Source: JBCBDX01 sp039815825
Lineage (GTDB): Bacteria; Pseudomonadota; Alphaproteobacteria; Rhizobiales; Rhizobiaceae
Length of the DNA stretch: 47,788 nt
Assembly (NCBI GenBank): GCA_039815825.1
Contig: JBCBYO010000022.1
Coordinates: forward strand, 1 to 47,788
Direction: 5' to 3'
The notes under the pieces were generated by a model. That model saw only the letters and a program-made list of their open reading frames with translations. It was not told the DNA's origin and ran no database searches. The translations under genes and the position numbers were made by a program. Positions 40,721-47,788 of this stretch are shown piece after piece. Each line of letters opens with the position of its first letter. Position 1 is the first letter of the stretch.

Positions 40721-41928
40721 GTGCAGGCCATCGCCCGATATGCTTCGCGACCGGCAACCCACGTACCGCGAATGGCCGGAACGTGCCCGTCAGGCCAATC
40801 GACGAGCACGAGGTCAGCGCGCTTACCCACTTCGATTGTGCCGCGGTCGTCCAGCTCCATCGCCTTTGCGGGTCCAGATGAAACCAATGACCAAAGCGCC
40901 AGCCGATCGGCTCGCTGTTCGCGATCCAACCGTTCAATGGCGGCAAGCATGGCGGGGTAGTAATAGTCGGACGCCAGCACATCGCAGAGCCCGGCTTCCA
41001 CCATGTCGCCGGCCCCGAGCGATCCGATGTGGCTGCCACCACGCACCGCATTCGGGGAACCGAAGATGATTGTATCGCCTTTTTCACGCGCGTGCCGCGT
41101 CGGGTCCATTGTCATAGGAAACTCAGCAGTGGTCGCGCCGAGGTTGCGGTAGAAGTCCCGTGTCTCGATCTGTGTGTCGTCATGGCTCAACATTGGCACG
41201 CCTTTTTCGCGGGCCTTGTTGGCTACGGATTCAATTGTCTGCACCACGTTCGGGCGCCGCTCCCATACCCGACGGACCATGGCCATAAAGTCATCGATTT
41301 GCATGCCGGTGCGCGTTGCAATCTTCGCCCAACGCTTTTGCGGCAGGTCCGGGTCATCCAAATCCACCAGGCTAAAATCCGGGTTGTGCTCCCAAAGCCG
41401 TTCCTGAATAGGGGTGTCATAGGAGCGCATCGCCATGGAAAGGTGATCGTTAAAAGCAAGTGATGGCTTCAGCGGCGCATCAAACGCCCAATCGAGCGTT
41501 TCCAGGGCTTCATGGGCAAAAGTCTCCCAACGCAATTGAATTCGGTTCTCAACCGTGAGCCGTGACGCGAGATCTTGGATGGCTTGCATCATCTCTCGTC
41601 CCGTTTCGACGCTGCGTAACCCCGGCTCAAACCCAAGCGTCACCGAGTGATACGCGGTCGCAATGCCGTTGGCGGCCAGTTGCCTGTCGGTCTCAAGCAC
41701 AGCTGTCTCTATAGGGAAGTGCACACCGGGGCGTGGCATGAGTTGGCGCTCGAAAGCATCGCCGTGAACATCAATCAGGGCTGGCGCAAGGATCATGCCG
41801 CGGGCATCGATTATTCTGCCTTTGGTGTCTGAGCCCACAGCCGCGATCACGCCATCGTCGACCGTGATATTGGTTTCAACGATTTCATTGGGCAGATAAA
41901 CCTGCGCACCCGCAAAGGTGGTGATCAT
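40717..41928 (-). CDS. Second PhnM-like amidohydrolase
   Basis: 403 aa, longer than the cluster PhnM. Metal sites are ALIDVHGDAFERQLMPRPGVHFP, VPMLSHDDTQIE and VLASDYYYPAML, with FGSPNAVRGGSHIGSLGAGD as in E. coli PhnM. The loop around residues 180-215 (FNDHLSMAMRSYDTPIQE...) replaces the MDHTPGQGQY of the cluster copy, so the substrate may differ. GGAGGTGAGG precedes the ATG at 41928. It heads a minus-strand operon and carries the same operator as phnF. The same promoter and first codons are repeated as a relic at 20484-20765. Confidence 0.92.
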   Translation of the reverse strand: MITTFAGAQVYLPNEIVETNITVDDGVIAAVGSDTKGRIIDARGMILAPALIDVHGDAFERQLMPRPGVHFPIETAVLETDRQLAANGIATAYHSVTLGFEPGLRSVETGREMMQAIQDLASRLTVENRIQLRWETFAHEALETLDWAFDAPLKPSLAFNDHLSMAMRSYDTPIQERLWEHNPDFSLVDLDDPDLPQKRWAKIATRTGMQIDDFMAMVRRVWERRPNVVQTIESVANKAREKGVPMLSHDDTQIETRDFYRNLGATTAEFPMTMDPTRHAREKGDTIIFGSPNAVRGGSHIGSLGAGDMVEAGLCDVLASDYYYPAMLAAIERLDREQRADRLALWSLVSSGPAKAMELDDRGTIEVGKRADLVLVDWPDGHVPAIRGTWVAGREAYRAMACT

Positions 41929-42555
41929 CGCTTGTACCTCACCTCCGAGTATCTAGTGGCAGGGGTTAACGGGCTTAATCGCGCAGGAGGCGCGACCCAA
42001 ATTCATTCGGATCATTTGCATGCCCAACTGACACGAGAGTTTGAAGGTTTAACGACACAGCGTTGGAGGCTTAACATTTAACCCCAGTTCCCCAAATCAC
42101 CGCAGGCCCAACGATCGTCGAATGTTCGCTTGCCGCCCGTTACTCCACTTCGACACCCCGGGATGAAGGTCCAAAAAGTCCGTAAAGCTGAGGTTCATGC
42201 GCGTTTCCAGCGAACACCACTTTCGGTCCCTAGCTGCCGCTGGTGACCGGCCGTTGAACTTCACTAAATCTGCCGAAAGTTGCTCCGGTGCAGATTCTAT
42301 ATGGGAATGGCGAGAGCACGGACTTAGATTTGGGAGGTTATGCTTCTTGCAGCGAGCCAAGTATTGCTGCGCGTCGGCAGAACTGCACACCGCCATGCTT
42401 AGTTGTGCAACGCAGCATAACAATCGGAAATAGGTTAAGCCGGTCAAAATCGCAGGCCGGGCGGCCAGTCAGTCAGCGCATATACACCAGATATGGACCG
42501 TTGCGAGGCGGGCGCTATTTTGCTGCCGGTAGTCGTAAGGTGAGAGAATAATTCA
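41929..42555. other. Intergenic region between divergent operons
   Basis: The first 150 bases hold the promoter and operator of the minus-strand phnM-like gene and are repeated near 20.5 kb. In 42085-42540 I see no gene I can support: a 116-codon frame on the minus strand (42097-42447) has no recognisable motif and a poor start. No riboswitch consensus for SAM is evident before the downstream methyltransferase gene. Confidence 0.55.
41998..42018 (-). promoter_or_regulatory. Proposed PhnF operator at the second phnM
   Basis: CAAATTCATTC followed by GGATCATTTG, read on the plus strand; one half is perfect and the other degenerate. It lies 70 bases upstream of the phnM-like start. The good half is the same as in the sites at 22679 and 29071 and in the relic promoter. 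A clear Pho box with 11-base steps is not seen here. Confidence 0.65.
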
Positions 42556-43455
42556 ATGGCAGTCACACTTTTGGATGGCGGTATGGGTCAGGAACTTGTC
42601 CGGCGCGCTGGACGCGCGACGCCGCTATGGGCAACGCAGGTGCTGCTGGACGCCCCAGATCTGGTAAGAGCCGTCCACGATGATTTCTTCAATGCGGGGG
42701 CCGATGTCGCAACCGCAAACACCTATGCTGTTTTGCCAGACCGTTTGGAAGCTTACGATCTAACTGACAAACTAACTGAGCTCACAGAAACGGCCTGCCA
42801 AATCGCCGTGGCCGCGCGCGATGCATTTGGCCATGGATTGGTAGCTGGCAGTCTTGGCCCGCTTGGTTTCTCTTATCAGCCTGATAAAGCGCCTGCGCCG
42901 GATCAAGCCGCGGAGGTATATGCAAAACTTGCGGTTATTCAGGCGCAATTTGTGGATGTCTTGCTACTGGAGACCATGTCATCGGTCGCCCAGGCGCGCG
43001 GAGGTTTGATGGGTGCGCGCATAGCAGGAAAGCCGGTCTGGGTCGCATTCAGCGTGGACGATGAAGATGGTACGCGTTTGCGGTCAGGTGAGCCTCTTTC
43101 AGAAATCGATATCCTGGTGTCCGAGTTTAGCCCCGACGGGATATTCATAAATTGTTCGCGACCCGAGGCGATTGGGCAAGGCCTGCCGGAGCTTGGTCGC
43201 TTCGGGGTGCCTTTTGGTGCCTACGGCAATGGATTTATAGAGATAGACAAGCGGTTCAACAGTATCGGATCAACCACCGATCAATTGACAGCGCGCTCCG
43301 ACATTGGCCCTGAACGCTATGCAGATTTTGTCGATGATTGGGTGGCCAAAGGGGCCACTATGGTTGGCGGTTGCTGCGAAATTGGTCCTGCTCATATTTC
43401 GGAGATTTACCGCCGCCATCGTCAAACCAAAGCCAAGACGGTCGCTTACAAGTAG
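42556..43455 (+). CDS. Homocysteine S-methyltransferase family protein
   Basis: 299 aa. TIM-barrel, zinc-dependent methyltransferase of the MmuM/BHMT type: VTLLDGGMGQEL at the N-terminus, ANTYAV, VAGSLGPLG and LLLETMSS in the barrel, and zinc ligands in GIFINCSRPE (Cys) and MVGGCCEIGPAHI (Cys-Cys). The methyl donor may be S-methylmethionine, a betaine or another onium compound. It lies upstream of amine-oxidation genes, which makes a methylated-amine or sulfonium donor possible. Confidence 0.92.
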   Translation: MAVTLLDGGMGQELVRRAGRATPLWATQVLLDAPDLVRAVHDDFFNAGADVATANTYAVLPDRLEAYDLTDKLTELTETACQIAVAARDAFGHGLVAGSLGPLGFSYQPDKAPAPDQAAEVYAKLAVIQAQFVDVLLLETMSSVAQARGGLMGARIAGKPVWVAFSVDDEDGTRLRSGEPLSEIDILVSEFSPDGIFINCSRPEAIGQGLPELGRFGVPFGAYGNGFIEIDKRFNSIGSTTDQLTARSDIGPERYADFVDDWVAKGATMVGGCCEIGPAHISEIYRRHRQTKAKTVAYK

Positions 43456-43600
43456 TTTGAGCTGCACTTAAAACCCATACCTTCGAAACTCCCATTGACG
43501 ATGGCTTTCTTGTCGTCTCCGATGTCTGCTGGCTTCCGCTAATTGCCGGTCTGACAATGCGACCTCGAAGCGGACCTGAGCGTGAACAAACGTGGGAGTA

Positions 43601-44857
43601 ATGACGACGCCGATGGAAAAAAAGAAGGTCATCATTGTCGGTGCCGGTATTGTCGGTGTTTCAGCGGCCATTTGGCTTCAGCGCGAGGGCCACGAAGTCG
43701 TGCTGATCGACAAGGCCGGACCGGGAGAAGGAGCGAGCCATGGCAATGGCGGTATTTTGGCATCTTGTTCAATCGTCCCGGTAACTGGACCGGGTCTGGT
43801 GTCCAAGGCGCCGCGCATGTTGCTGGACCCGAACCAGCCATTGTTTGTTAAATGGCGCTATTTGCCCAAGTTGATGCCATGGTTGGTCAGATATTTGAGC
43901 CATGCAAACAAAGCTGACACACAGCGCATTGCTTCAGCGCTGGCGCCCATAATCGGTGACAGTCTGAACGATCATCTGGCTCTAGCAACGCGAACGCGAG
44001 CCGAAAAATGGATTACACCGTCAGATTTTTTATACATGTACAATGATCGACGGCATTTCCATGATGACGCTTTTACTTGGTCGCTGCGCAAGGCGCATGG
44101 GTTTGACTGGGAGGAGCTGGAAGGTGATGCGTTCAAGCAATATGATCCTGCATTTGCCGACGATCAGGGCTTTGCGGCAAAGCTGCCGGGCCACGGACAC
44201 ATTACGGATCCCGGTCGTTACGTAAAAGATCTGGCTGCGCATGTGGAATCGCAGGGCGGCGGGATTATCCATTCGGAAGTGGTTGGCTTTGTACGCGAAA
44301 ACGGCGCTGTCACGGGCGTCTTGGTCGGCGGAGATGCCATAGCTTGCGACGAAGTCATCATCGCTGCGGGCGCTAGGTCAAAGCCGCTGTGCAAGCAATT
44401 GGGCCTTGATATCCCCTTGGAGTCTGAACGAGGTTACCATCTGGAGCTTGTTGAGCCGAACATGATGCCTCGCGCACCGGTGATGGTTTCATCCGGCAAA
44501 TTTGTAGTTACACCGATGGACGGTCGGTTAAGGCTTGCCGGGATTGTCGAATATGGTGGATTGGAGGCTAAGGCCTCGCGCGGCCCTTTGAAACTGCTGC
44601 GCCAAAAAATCCAGTCGGTAATGCCTGGTTTGGCGTGGGGCGAGACCGTCGAATGGATGGGACATCGCCCGGTCCCCGCCGACTCAATCCCGCTGATCGG
44701 CAAAGTGCCGGGCACATCGAACGCTTGGCTCGGGTTCGGTCACCATCATATCGGGCTGACCGGGGGCCCGAAGACCGGCCGCATCCTTTCGCAATTGGCA
44801 GCTGGGAAAAAGCCCAACATCGACCTGACGCCCTATGCGCCATCGCGGTTTCAATAG
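43601..44857 (+). CDS. FAD-dependent oxidoreductase, DAO (DadA-like) family
   Basis: About 418 aa from ATG 43601 (GTG at 43592 and ATG at 43613 are alternatives). FAD-binding KKVIIVGAGIVGVSAAIWLQREGHEVVLIDKAG is at the N-terminus, ASHGNGGILASCSIVPVTGPGLV follows as in D-amino acid dehydrogenases, and the C-terminal FAD contact is NAWLGFGHHHIGLTGGPKTGRI. In this setting it could oxidise a D-amino acid or a gamma-glutamylated amine, the role of PuuB. The end overlaps the open frame of the next gene by 23 bases. Confidence 0.9.
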   Translation: MTTPMEKKKVIIVGAGIVGVSAAIWLQREGHEVVLIDKAGPGEGASHGNGGILASCSIVPVTGPGLVSKAPRMLLDPNQPLFVKWRYLPKLMPWLVRYLSHANKADTQRIASALAPIIGDSLNDHLALATRTRAEKWITPSDFLYMYNDRRHFHDDAFTWSLRKAHGFDWEELEGDAFKQYDPAFADDQGFAAKLPGHGHITDPGRYVKDLAAHVESQGGGIIHSEVVGFVRENGAVTGVLVGGDAIACDEVIIAAGARSKPLCKQLGLDIPLESERGYHLELVEPNMMPRAPVMVSSGKFVVTPMDGRLRLAGIVEYGGLEAKASRGPLKLLRQKIQSVMPGLAWGETVEWMGHRPVPADSIPLIGKVPGTSNAWLGFGHHHIGLTGGPKTGRILSQLAAGKKPNIDLTPYAPSRFQ

Positions 44858-45737
44858 TCTATTATTGTATGAATATGAGCACGATCACGCCCGATTATCG
44901 TTGAGCTATCCGGCAATTGAAAGCAAACTCCACGACGCCGAGAAACCTGTTACCACAAACGGAATAAAAAGTTTGGCCAGCGCCACCATCCCAAGCGAGA
45001 CGCACGAGCCACAGGTCATAAACCCGACCGGCAGTCATCGGATCGTGCTGATTTGCGAACACGCAAGCAATCGGGTCCCTGACCGCTTTAGCCGCCTGGG
45101 ATTGGATGACGCTGCCTTGCAGGCCCACATTGCTTGGGACCCAGGTGCGTTTGAAACGGCACACAGGATGTCGGAAATTCTCGATGCGCCGCTCGTTTAC
45201 AGCACCGTGTCGAGACTGGTTTACGATTGCAACCGACCGCCGGAAGCCACAAGCGCAATACCAGAGAAAAGCGAAACCACTGATATTCCCGGAAATCGTA
45301 ACCTGTCGGCCGAAGCTTGGCAGCAGCGGGTTGATGCATACTACAAACCTTTTGAGGCACTAGTGAACAATGTGATCGAAAATAGGCCCAACGACACGGT
45401 GTTGGTCACCATTCACAGTTTTACGCCGAACTATTTCGGCAAGAAGCGAGACGTCGAGATTGGTATTCTCCATGATCGGGATAGAAGACTTGCTGACGCG
45501 ATTTTGGATATCGCTGATGAAGAGCACATCGCGCGCAATGAGCCATATGGTCCAGAAGACGGCGTGACGCACACGCTCAAACACCATGCGTTATCACGCG
45601 ATCTGCTCAATGTGATGATTGAAGTTCGTAACGACCTGATCACCACGCCTCGGCAATGTGAAGCGATGGCGGGGAAGCTCGTCAGCTGGTTGGATACCAG
45701 CTTGGTATCAATGCAAAAAGGCAATGCAAATGCATAA
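44835..45737 (+). CDS. N-formylglutamate amidohydrolase family protein
   Basis: At most 300 aa; the first 45 codons overlap the previous gene and look non-conserved, so an internal start is possible (no good ribosome site is seen). The family part begins HRIVLICEHASNRVPDRFSRLGLDD (near residue 68) and contains IAWDPGAFETAHRMSEIL, STVSRLVYDCNRPPE and TIHSFTPNYFGKKRDVEIGILHDRD, with metal-binding Glu/His residues. The position between an oxidase and a glutamine-synthetase-like ligase suggests that it hydrolyses a gamma-glutamyl or N-acylglutamate amide, the step done by PuuD elsewhere. Confidence 0.85.
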   Translation: MRHRGFNSLLLYEYEHDHARLSLSYPAIESKLHDAEKPVTTNGIKSLASATIPSETHEPQVINPTGSHRIVLICEHASNRVPDRFSRLGLDDAALQAHIAWDPGAFETAHRMSEILDAPLVYSTVSRLVYDCNRPPEATSAIPEKSETTDIPGNRNLSAEAWQQRVDAYYKPFEALVNNVIENRPNDTVLVTIHSFTPNYFGKKRDVEIGILHDRDRRLADAILDIADEEHIARNEPYGPEDGVTHTLKHHALSRDLLNVMIEVRNDLITTPRQCEAMAGKLVSWLDTSLVSMQKGNANA

Positions 45738-47094
45738 TTCATTTAGTCTTGAAGAACTGAAAAAACGGGCTTCTGATGGATCTATCGACACGGTTCTGGT
45801 GTGCTTTGTAGACATGCAGGGCCGGTTGATGGGCAAGCGGTTCCACATTTCAAACTTCCTTGAAAGCGGCCACCAGGAAACACATTGCTGCAACTACCTG
45901 CTGGCGACAGATCTTGAGATGGCCACGCCCGATGGCTACGCATCGAGCAGCTGGGAGCAGGGGTATGGCGACTATGTCATGAAGCCGGATCTCTCCACGC
46001 TTCGCCCGATGCCGTGGCTGGAATGCACGGCGATGGTATTGTGTGATATTCTCGATCACCACACCCATGCGCCCGTATCGCACAGCCCTCGACAAGTATT
46101 AAAGGCGCAAATCGCCCGCTGCGAGACCATTGGTTTGGTTCCGATGATGGCGACAGAGCTTGAATTCTTCATTTTCCGCCAGTCGCTCGATGACATCCGC
46201 CGGGATGGCTACCGCAATCTTGAGACGCTGGGTCCTTATAATGAGGATTATCATATCCTGCAGACGACCAAAGAAGAGCATGTGATGCGGCCATTGCGCA
46301 ATCATCTCTACGCCGCCGGCATTCCCATTGAAAACTCCAAAGGCGAGGCTGAACAGGGGCAAGAGGAGCTCAACATCAAATATGCCGACGCGCTAGCCTG
46401 CGCGGACCATCACTCCATCGCCAAGCATGCGACGAAGGAAATTGCTTGGCAGCACGGTCATTCCGCAACGTTTTTGCCGAAATGGGACCATAACCGCGTG
46501 GGCAGTGCCAGCCACGTCCACATGTCGCTTTGGGCTGATGGGAAAAACGCTTTCCATGATCCTGAAGGCGCGCATGGCATGTCCGAGGTGATGAAGCATT
46601 TTACAGCAGGACTGATCGCTTATGCGCCGGACCTCATGGTCTTCTTCGCGCCATACATCAATTCATACAAGCGGTTCGCGCGGGGCACGTTCGCGCCGAC
46701 CAAAACTGCGTGGTCTGTCGATAACCGTACGGCTGGTTTCCGGCTGTGTGGCGCCGACACAAAGGCCGTCCGGATGGAGTGCCGCATTCCGGGGTCTGAC
46801 ATGAACCCGTATCTGGCGTTGGCGGCACTGCTTGCTGCTGGATTGAAAGGTATCGAGGAAAAGCTATCCCTGCCGCCATCAGCTACAGGTGATATGTACA
46901 ACAACGAAGCCGTCGGCGAAATTCCCCGCACACTGCGAGACGCGATCGAAACCCTGCGCAATTCGAAAATGTTGCGCGAAGCCATGGGCGATGACGTTGT
47001 CGACCACTACACTCGGTGCGCGCATTGGGAACAGGAAGAATTCGACCGGGTAGTGACCGACTGGGAGATCGCGCGTGGCTTTGAAAAGGCCTGA
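45730..47094 (+). CDS. Glutamine synthetase family ligase (gamma-glutamyl-amine synthetase type)
   Basis: 454 aa from ATG 45730. Metal and ATP-binding blocks of GS type are clear: ATELEFFIFRQSLDD, NSKGEAEQGQEELNIKYADAL, SASHVHMSLW, and the C-terminal SYKRFARGTFAPTKTAWSVDNRTAGFRL and RMECRIPGSDMNPYLALAA. The class is close to PuuA/GlnT-like enzymes that join glutamate to amines. The adenylylation-site region of true GlnA is absent. With the oxidase, amidohydrolase and aldehyde dehydrogenase genes, it gives a complete gamma-glutamylation route for amine breakdown. Confidence 0.9.
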   Translation: MHNSFSLEELKKRASDGSIDTVLVCFVDMQGRLMGKRFHISNFLESGHQETHCCNYLLATDLEMATPDGYASSSWEQGYGDYVMKPDLSTLRPMPWLECTAMVLCDILDHHTHAPVSHSPRQVLKAQIARCETIGLVPMMATELEFFIFRQSLDDIRRDGYRNLETLGPYNEDYHILQTTKEEHVMRPLRNHLYAAGIPIENSKGEAEQGQEELNIKYADALACADHHSIAKHATKEIAWQHGHSATFLPKWDHNRVGSASHVHMSLWADGKNAFHDPEGAHGMSEVMKHFTAGLIAYAPDLMVFFAPYINSYKRFARGTFAPTKTAWSVDNRTAGFRLCGADTKAVRMECRIPGSDMNPYLALAALLAAGLKGIEEKLSLPPSATGDMYNNEAVGEIPRTLRDAIETLRNSKMLREAMGDDVVDHYTRCAHWEQEEFDRVVTDWEIARGFEKA

Positions 47095-47099
47095 ACTCT

Positions 47100-47788
47100 A
47101 TGTCTAACAACATTAAGTGTATCTCCCCTATTGATGGCTCGGTTTACGCGAAACGAACCTGCCTGACCGTACACGCTGCGCGTGAGCTTATTGAACAAGC
47201 CACGCAAGCACAGGCTTCGTGGGCCGCGCTGCCGGTCAGCGAGCGCATTGGCTACGTCAAAAAGGCCGTCGCTTATATTGGGGAAACCAAAGACCGTATG
47301 GTAACCGAGCTGGCACACCAGATGGGTCGTCCCGTTCGCTATGGCGGTGAATTTGGCGGCTTTGAGGAACGCGCTCACTACATGGCCTCGATCGCCGAAG
47401 ATGCACTTGCCCCTCTAGTCGTTGAAGAGAGCGATGCCTTCATGCGCAAGATTGAGCGTGAGCCGGTTGGCGTGGTTCTGGTTGTTGCTCCTTGGAACTA
47501 TCCCTACATGACGGCAATCAACACGATCGCGCCGGCTTTGATTGCAGGTAACACGGTGGTTTTGAAACATGCGTCTCAAACCATCTTGGTAGGTGAGCAC
47601 CTCGCTGATGCGTTCAATGCGGCGGGCCTGCCGAACAGCGTGTTTACGAATATGGTTCTCGACCATGAAACGACAGCAAAACTGATCGCCGATGCTCATT
47701 TCGGTTTGGTCAATTTCACTGGTTCGGTGGAGGGCGGAAGAGCCATGGAACGTGCCGCGGCCGGCACGTTTACGGCAGTCTCGACAGA
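47100..47788 (+). CDS. Aldehyde dehydrogenase (partial, runs off the window)
   Basis: The first 229 codons of an NAD(P)-dependent aldehyde dehydrogenase, starting 5 bases after the ligase stop. The cofactor-binding block EPVGVVLVVAPWNYPYMTAINTIAPALIAGNTVVLKHASQT is diagnostic, and VNFTGSVEGGR follows. The catalytic Glu and Cys lie beyond the end. In this operon it probably oxidises the gamma-glutamyl aldehyde made by the FAD oxidase. Confidence 0.94.
   Translation, partial: MSNNIKCISPIDGSVYAKRTCLTVHAARELIEQATQAQASWAALPVSERIGYVKKAVAYIGETKDRMVTELAHQMGRPVRYGGEFGGFEERAHYMASIAEDALAPLVVEESDAFMRKIEREPVGVVLVVAPWNYPYMTAINTIAPALIAGNTVVLKHASQTILVGEHLADAFNAAGLPNSVFTNMVLDHETTAKLIADAHFGLVNFTGSVEGGRAMERAAAGTFTAVST

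Noticed and set aside
41940..42070. Pho box at the second phnM gene
   Set aside because: Single TGTC-type units occur (CTGTGTCG, GTGTCAG) but not at 11-base spacing, so only the palindromic operator is reported.
42097..42447. A 116-codon minus-strand frame between the phnM operon and the homocysteine methyltransferase gene
   Set aside because: No motif, no ribosome site and unusual composition (many Ser, Arg, Cys); probably an accidental open frame.
42440..42555. Possible SAM-responsive riboswitch before the homocysteine methyltransferase family gene
   Set aside because: No match to the SAM-II or other SAM riboswitch cores that I can recognise, and no clear pseudoknot pairing.
1..47788. CRISPR array, insertion sequence or prophage
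   Set aside because: No regularly spaced repeats, transposase, integrase or phage structural genes were seen on either strand.

Overview
The window (about 47.8 kb, moderate GC) reads as the chromosome of an alphaproteobacterium, probably of the Hyphomicrobiales/Rhodobacterales sphere. This is inferred from gene families and order (rmlACBD, a fused cysN/cysC behind cysD, a phnFGHIJKLM block, TTGTCAT-type Pho boxes, frequent ATGA translational overlaps), not from any search. Genes are densely packed. The only gene-poor stretches are about 20.4-20.8 kb, 21.7-22.7 kb and 41.9-42.55 kb, and these hold gene relics and regulatory sites.

Layout. (1) 0.2-6.3 kb: pseudoazurin, CoA transferase, TerC-family membrane protein, alpha/beta hydrolase, TPR lipoprotein-like/periplasmic protein and a large membrane-anchored pentapeptide-repeat protein. 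(2) 6.4-16.6 kb: EttA, then surface-polysaccharide genes (O-antigen ligase/polymerase, WbpM/CapD-type dehydratase, initiating sugar transferase, rmlA-C-B-D for dTDP-L-rhamnose, GT2 glycosyltransferase). (3) 16.6-20.3 kb: cysQ, cysD and cysNC, making and recycling PAPS, followed by tRNA-Gln(UUG). (4) 20.5-22.7 kb: a degraded zone with a truncated, frameshifted copy of a phnM-like gene that still carries its promoter region, a DUF3626 gene and a decayed methyltransferase. (5) 22.7-37.9 kb: a long C-P lyase-type phosphonate locus: phnF, phnGHIJKLM, phnC, phnD, two phnE genes, then a P-loop kinase, metallophosphoesterase, histidine phosphatase, hexapeptide acyltransferase, Stf0-type sulfotransferase, a two-gene permease and a methyltransferase. 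(6) 37.9-41.9 kb, minus strand: a second phnM-like gene, the C-terminal remnant of an MFS transporter, a TIM-barrel epimerase and acetyltransferases, one of them frameshifted. (7) 42.5 kb to the end: homocysteine methyltransferase family protein, FAD amine/amino-acid oxidase, N-formylglutamate amidohydrolase family protein, glutamine-synthetase-like ligase and aldehyde dehydrogenase, which look like a gamma-glutamylation pathway for amine catabolism.

Most notable point. The PhnJ encoded here keeps the overall family sequence but has lost three of the four cysteines of the canonical CX2CX21CX5C motif that holds the 4Fe-4S cluster and supplies the thiyl radical in Escherichia coli PhnJ. The reading frame is intact and coupled to both neighbours, and PhnG, H, I, K, L and M all look sound, so this looks like a divergent system rather than a decaying one. 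The locus also lacks recognisable phnN, phnP and phnO; a different kinase, two phosphatases and a hexapeptide acyltransferase stand downstream. A shared palindromic operator (AAATTCATTC/GAATGAATTT) appears before phnF, before phnC, before the second phnM and before the phnM relic, and ties these units into one proposed PhnF regulon, with Pho boxes at the first two.
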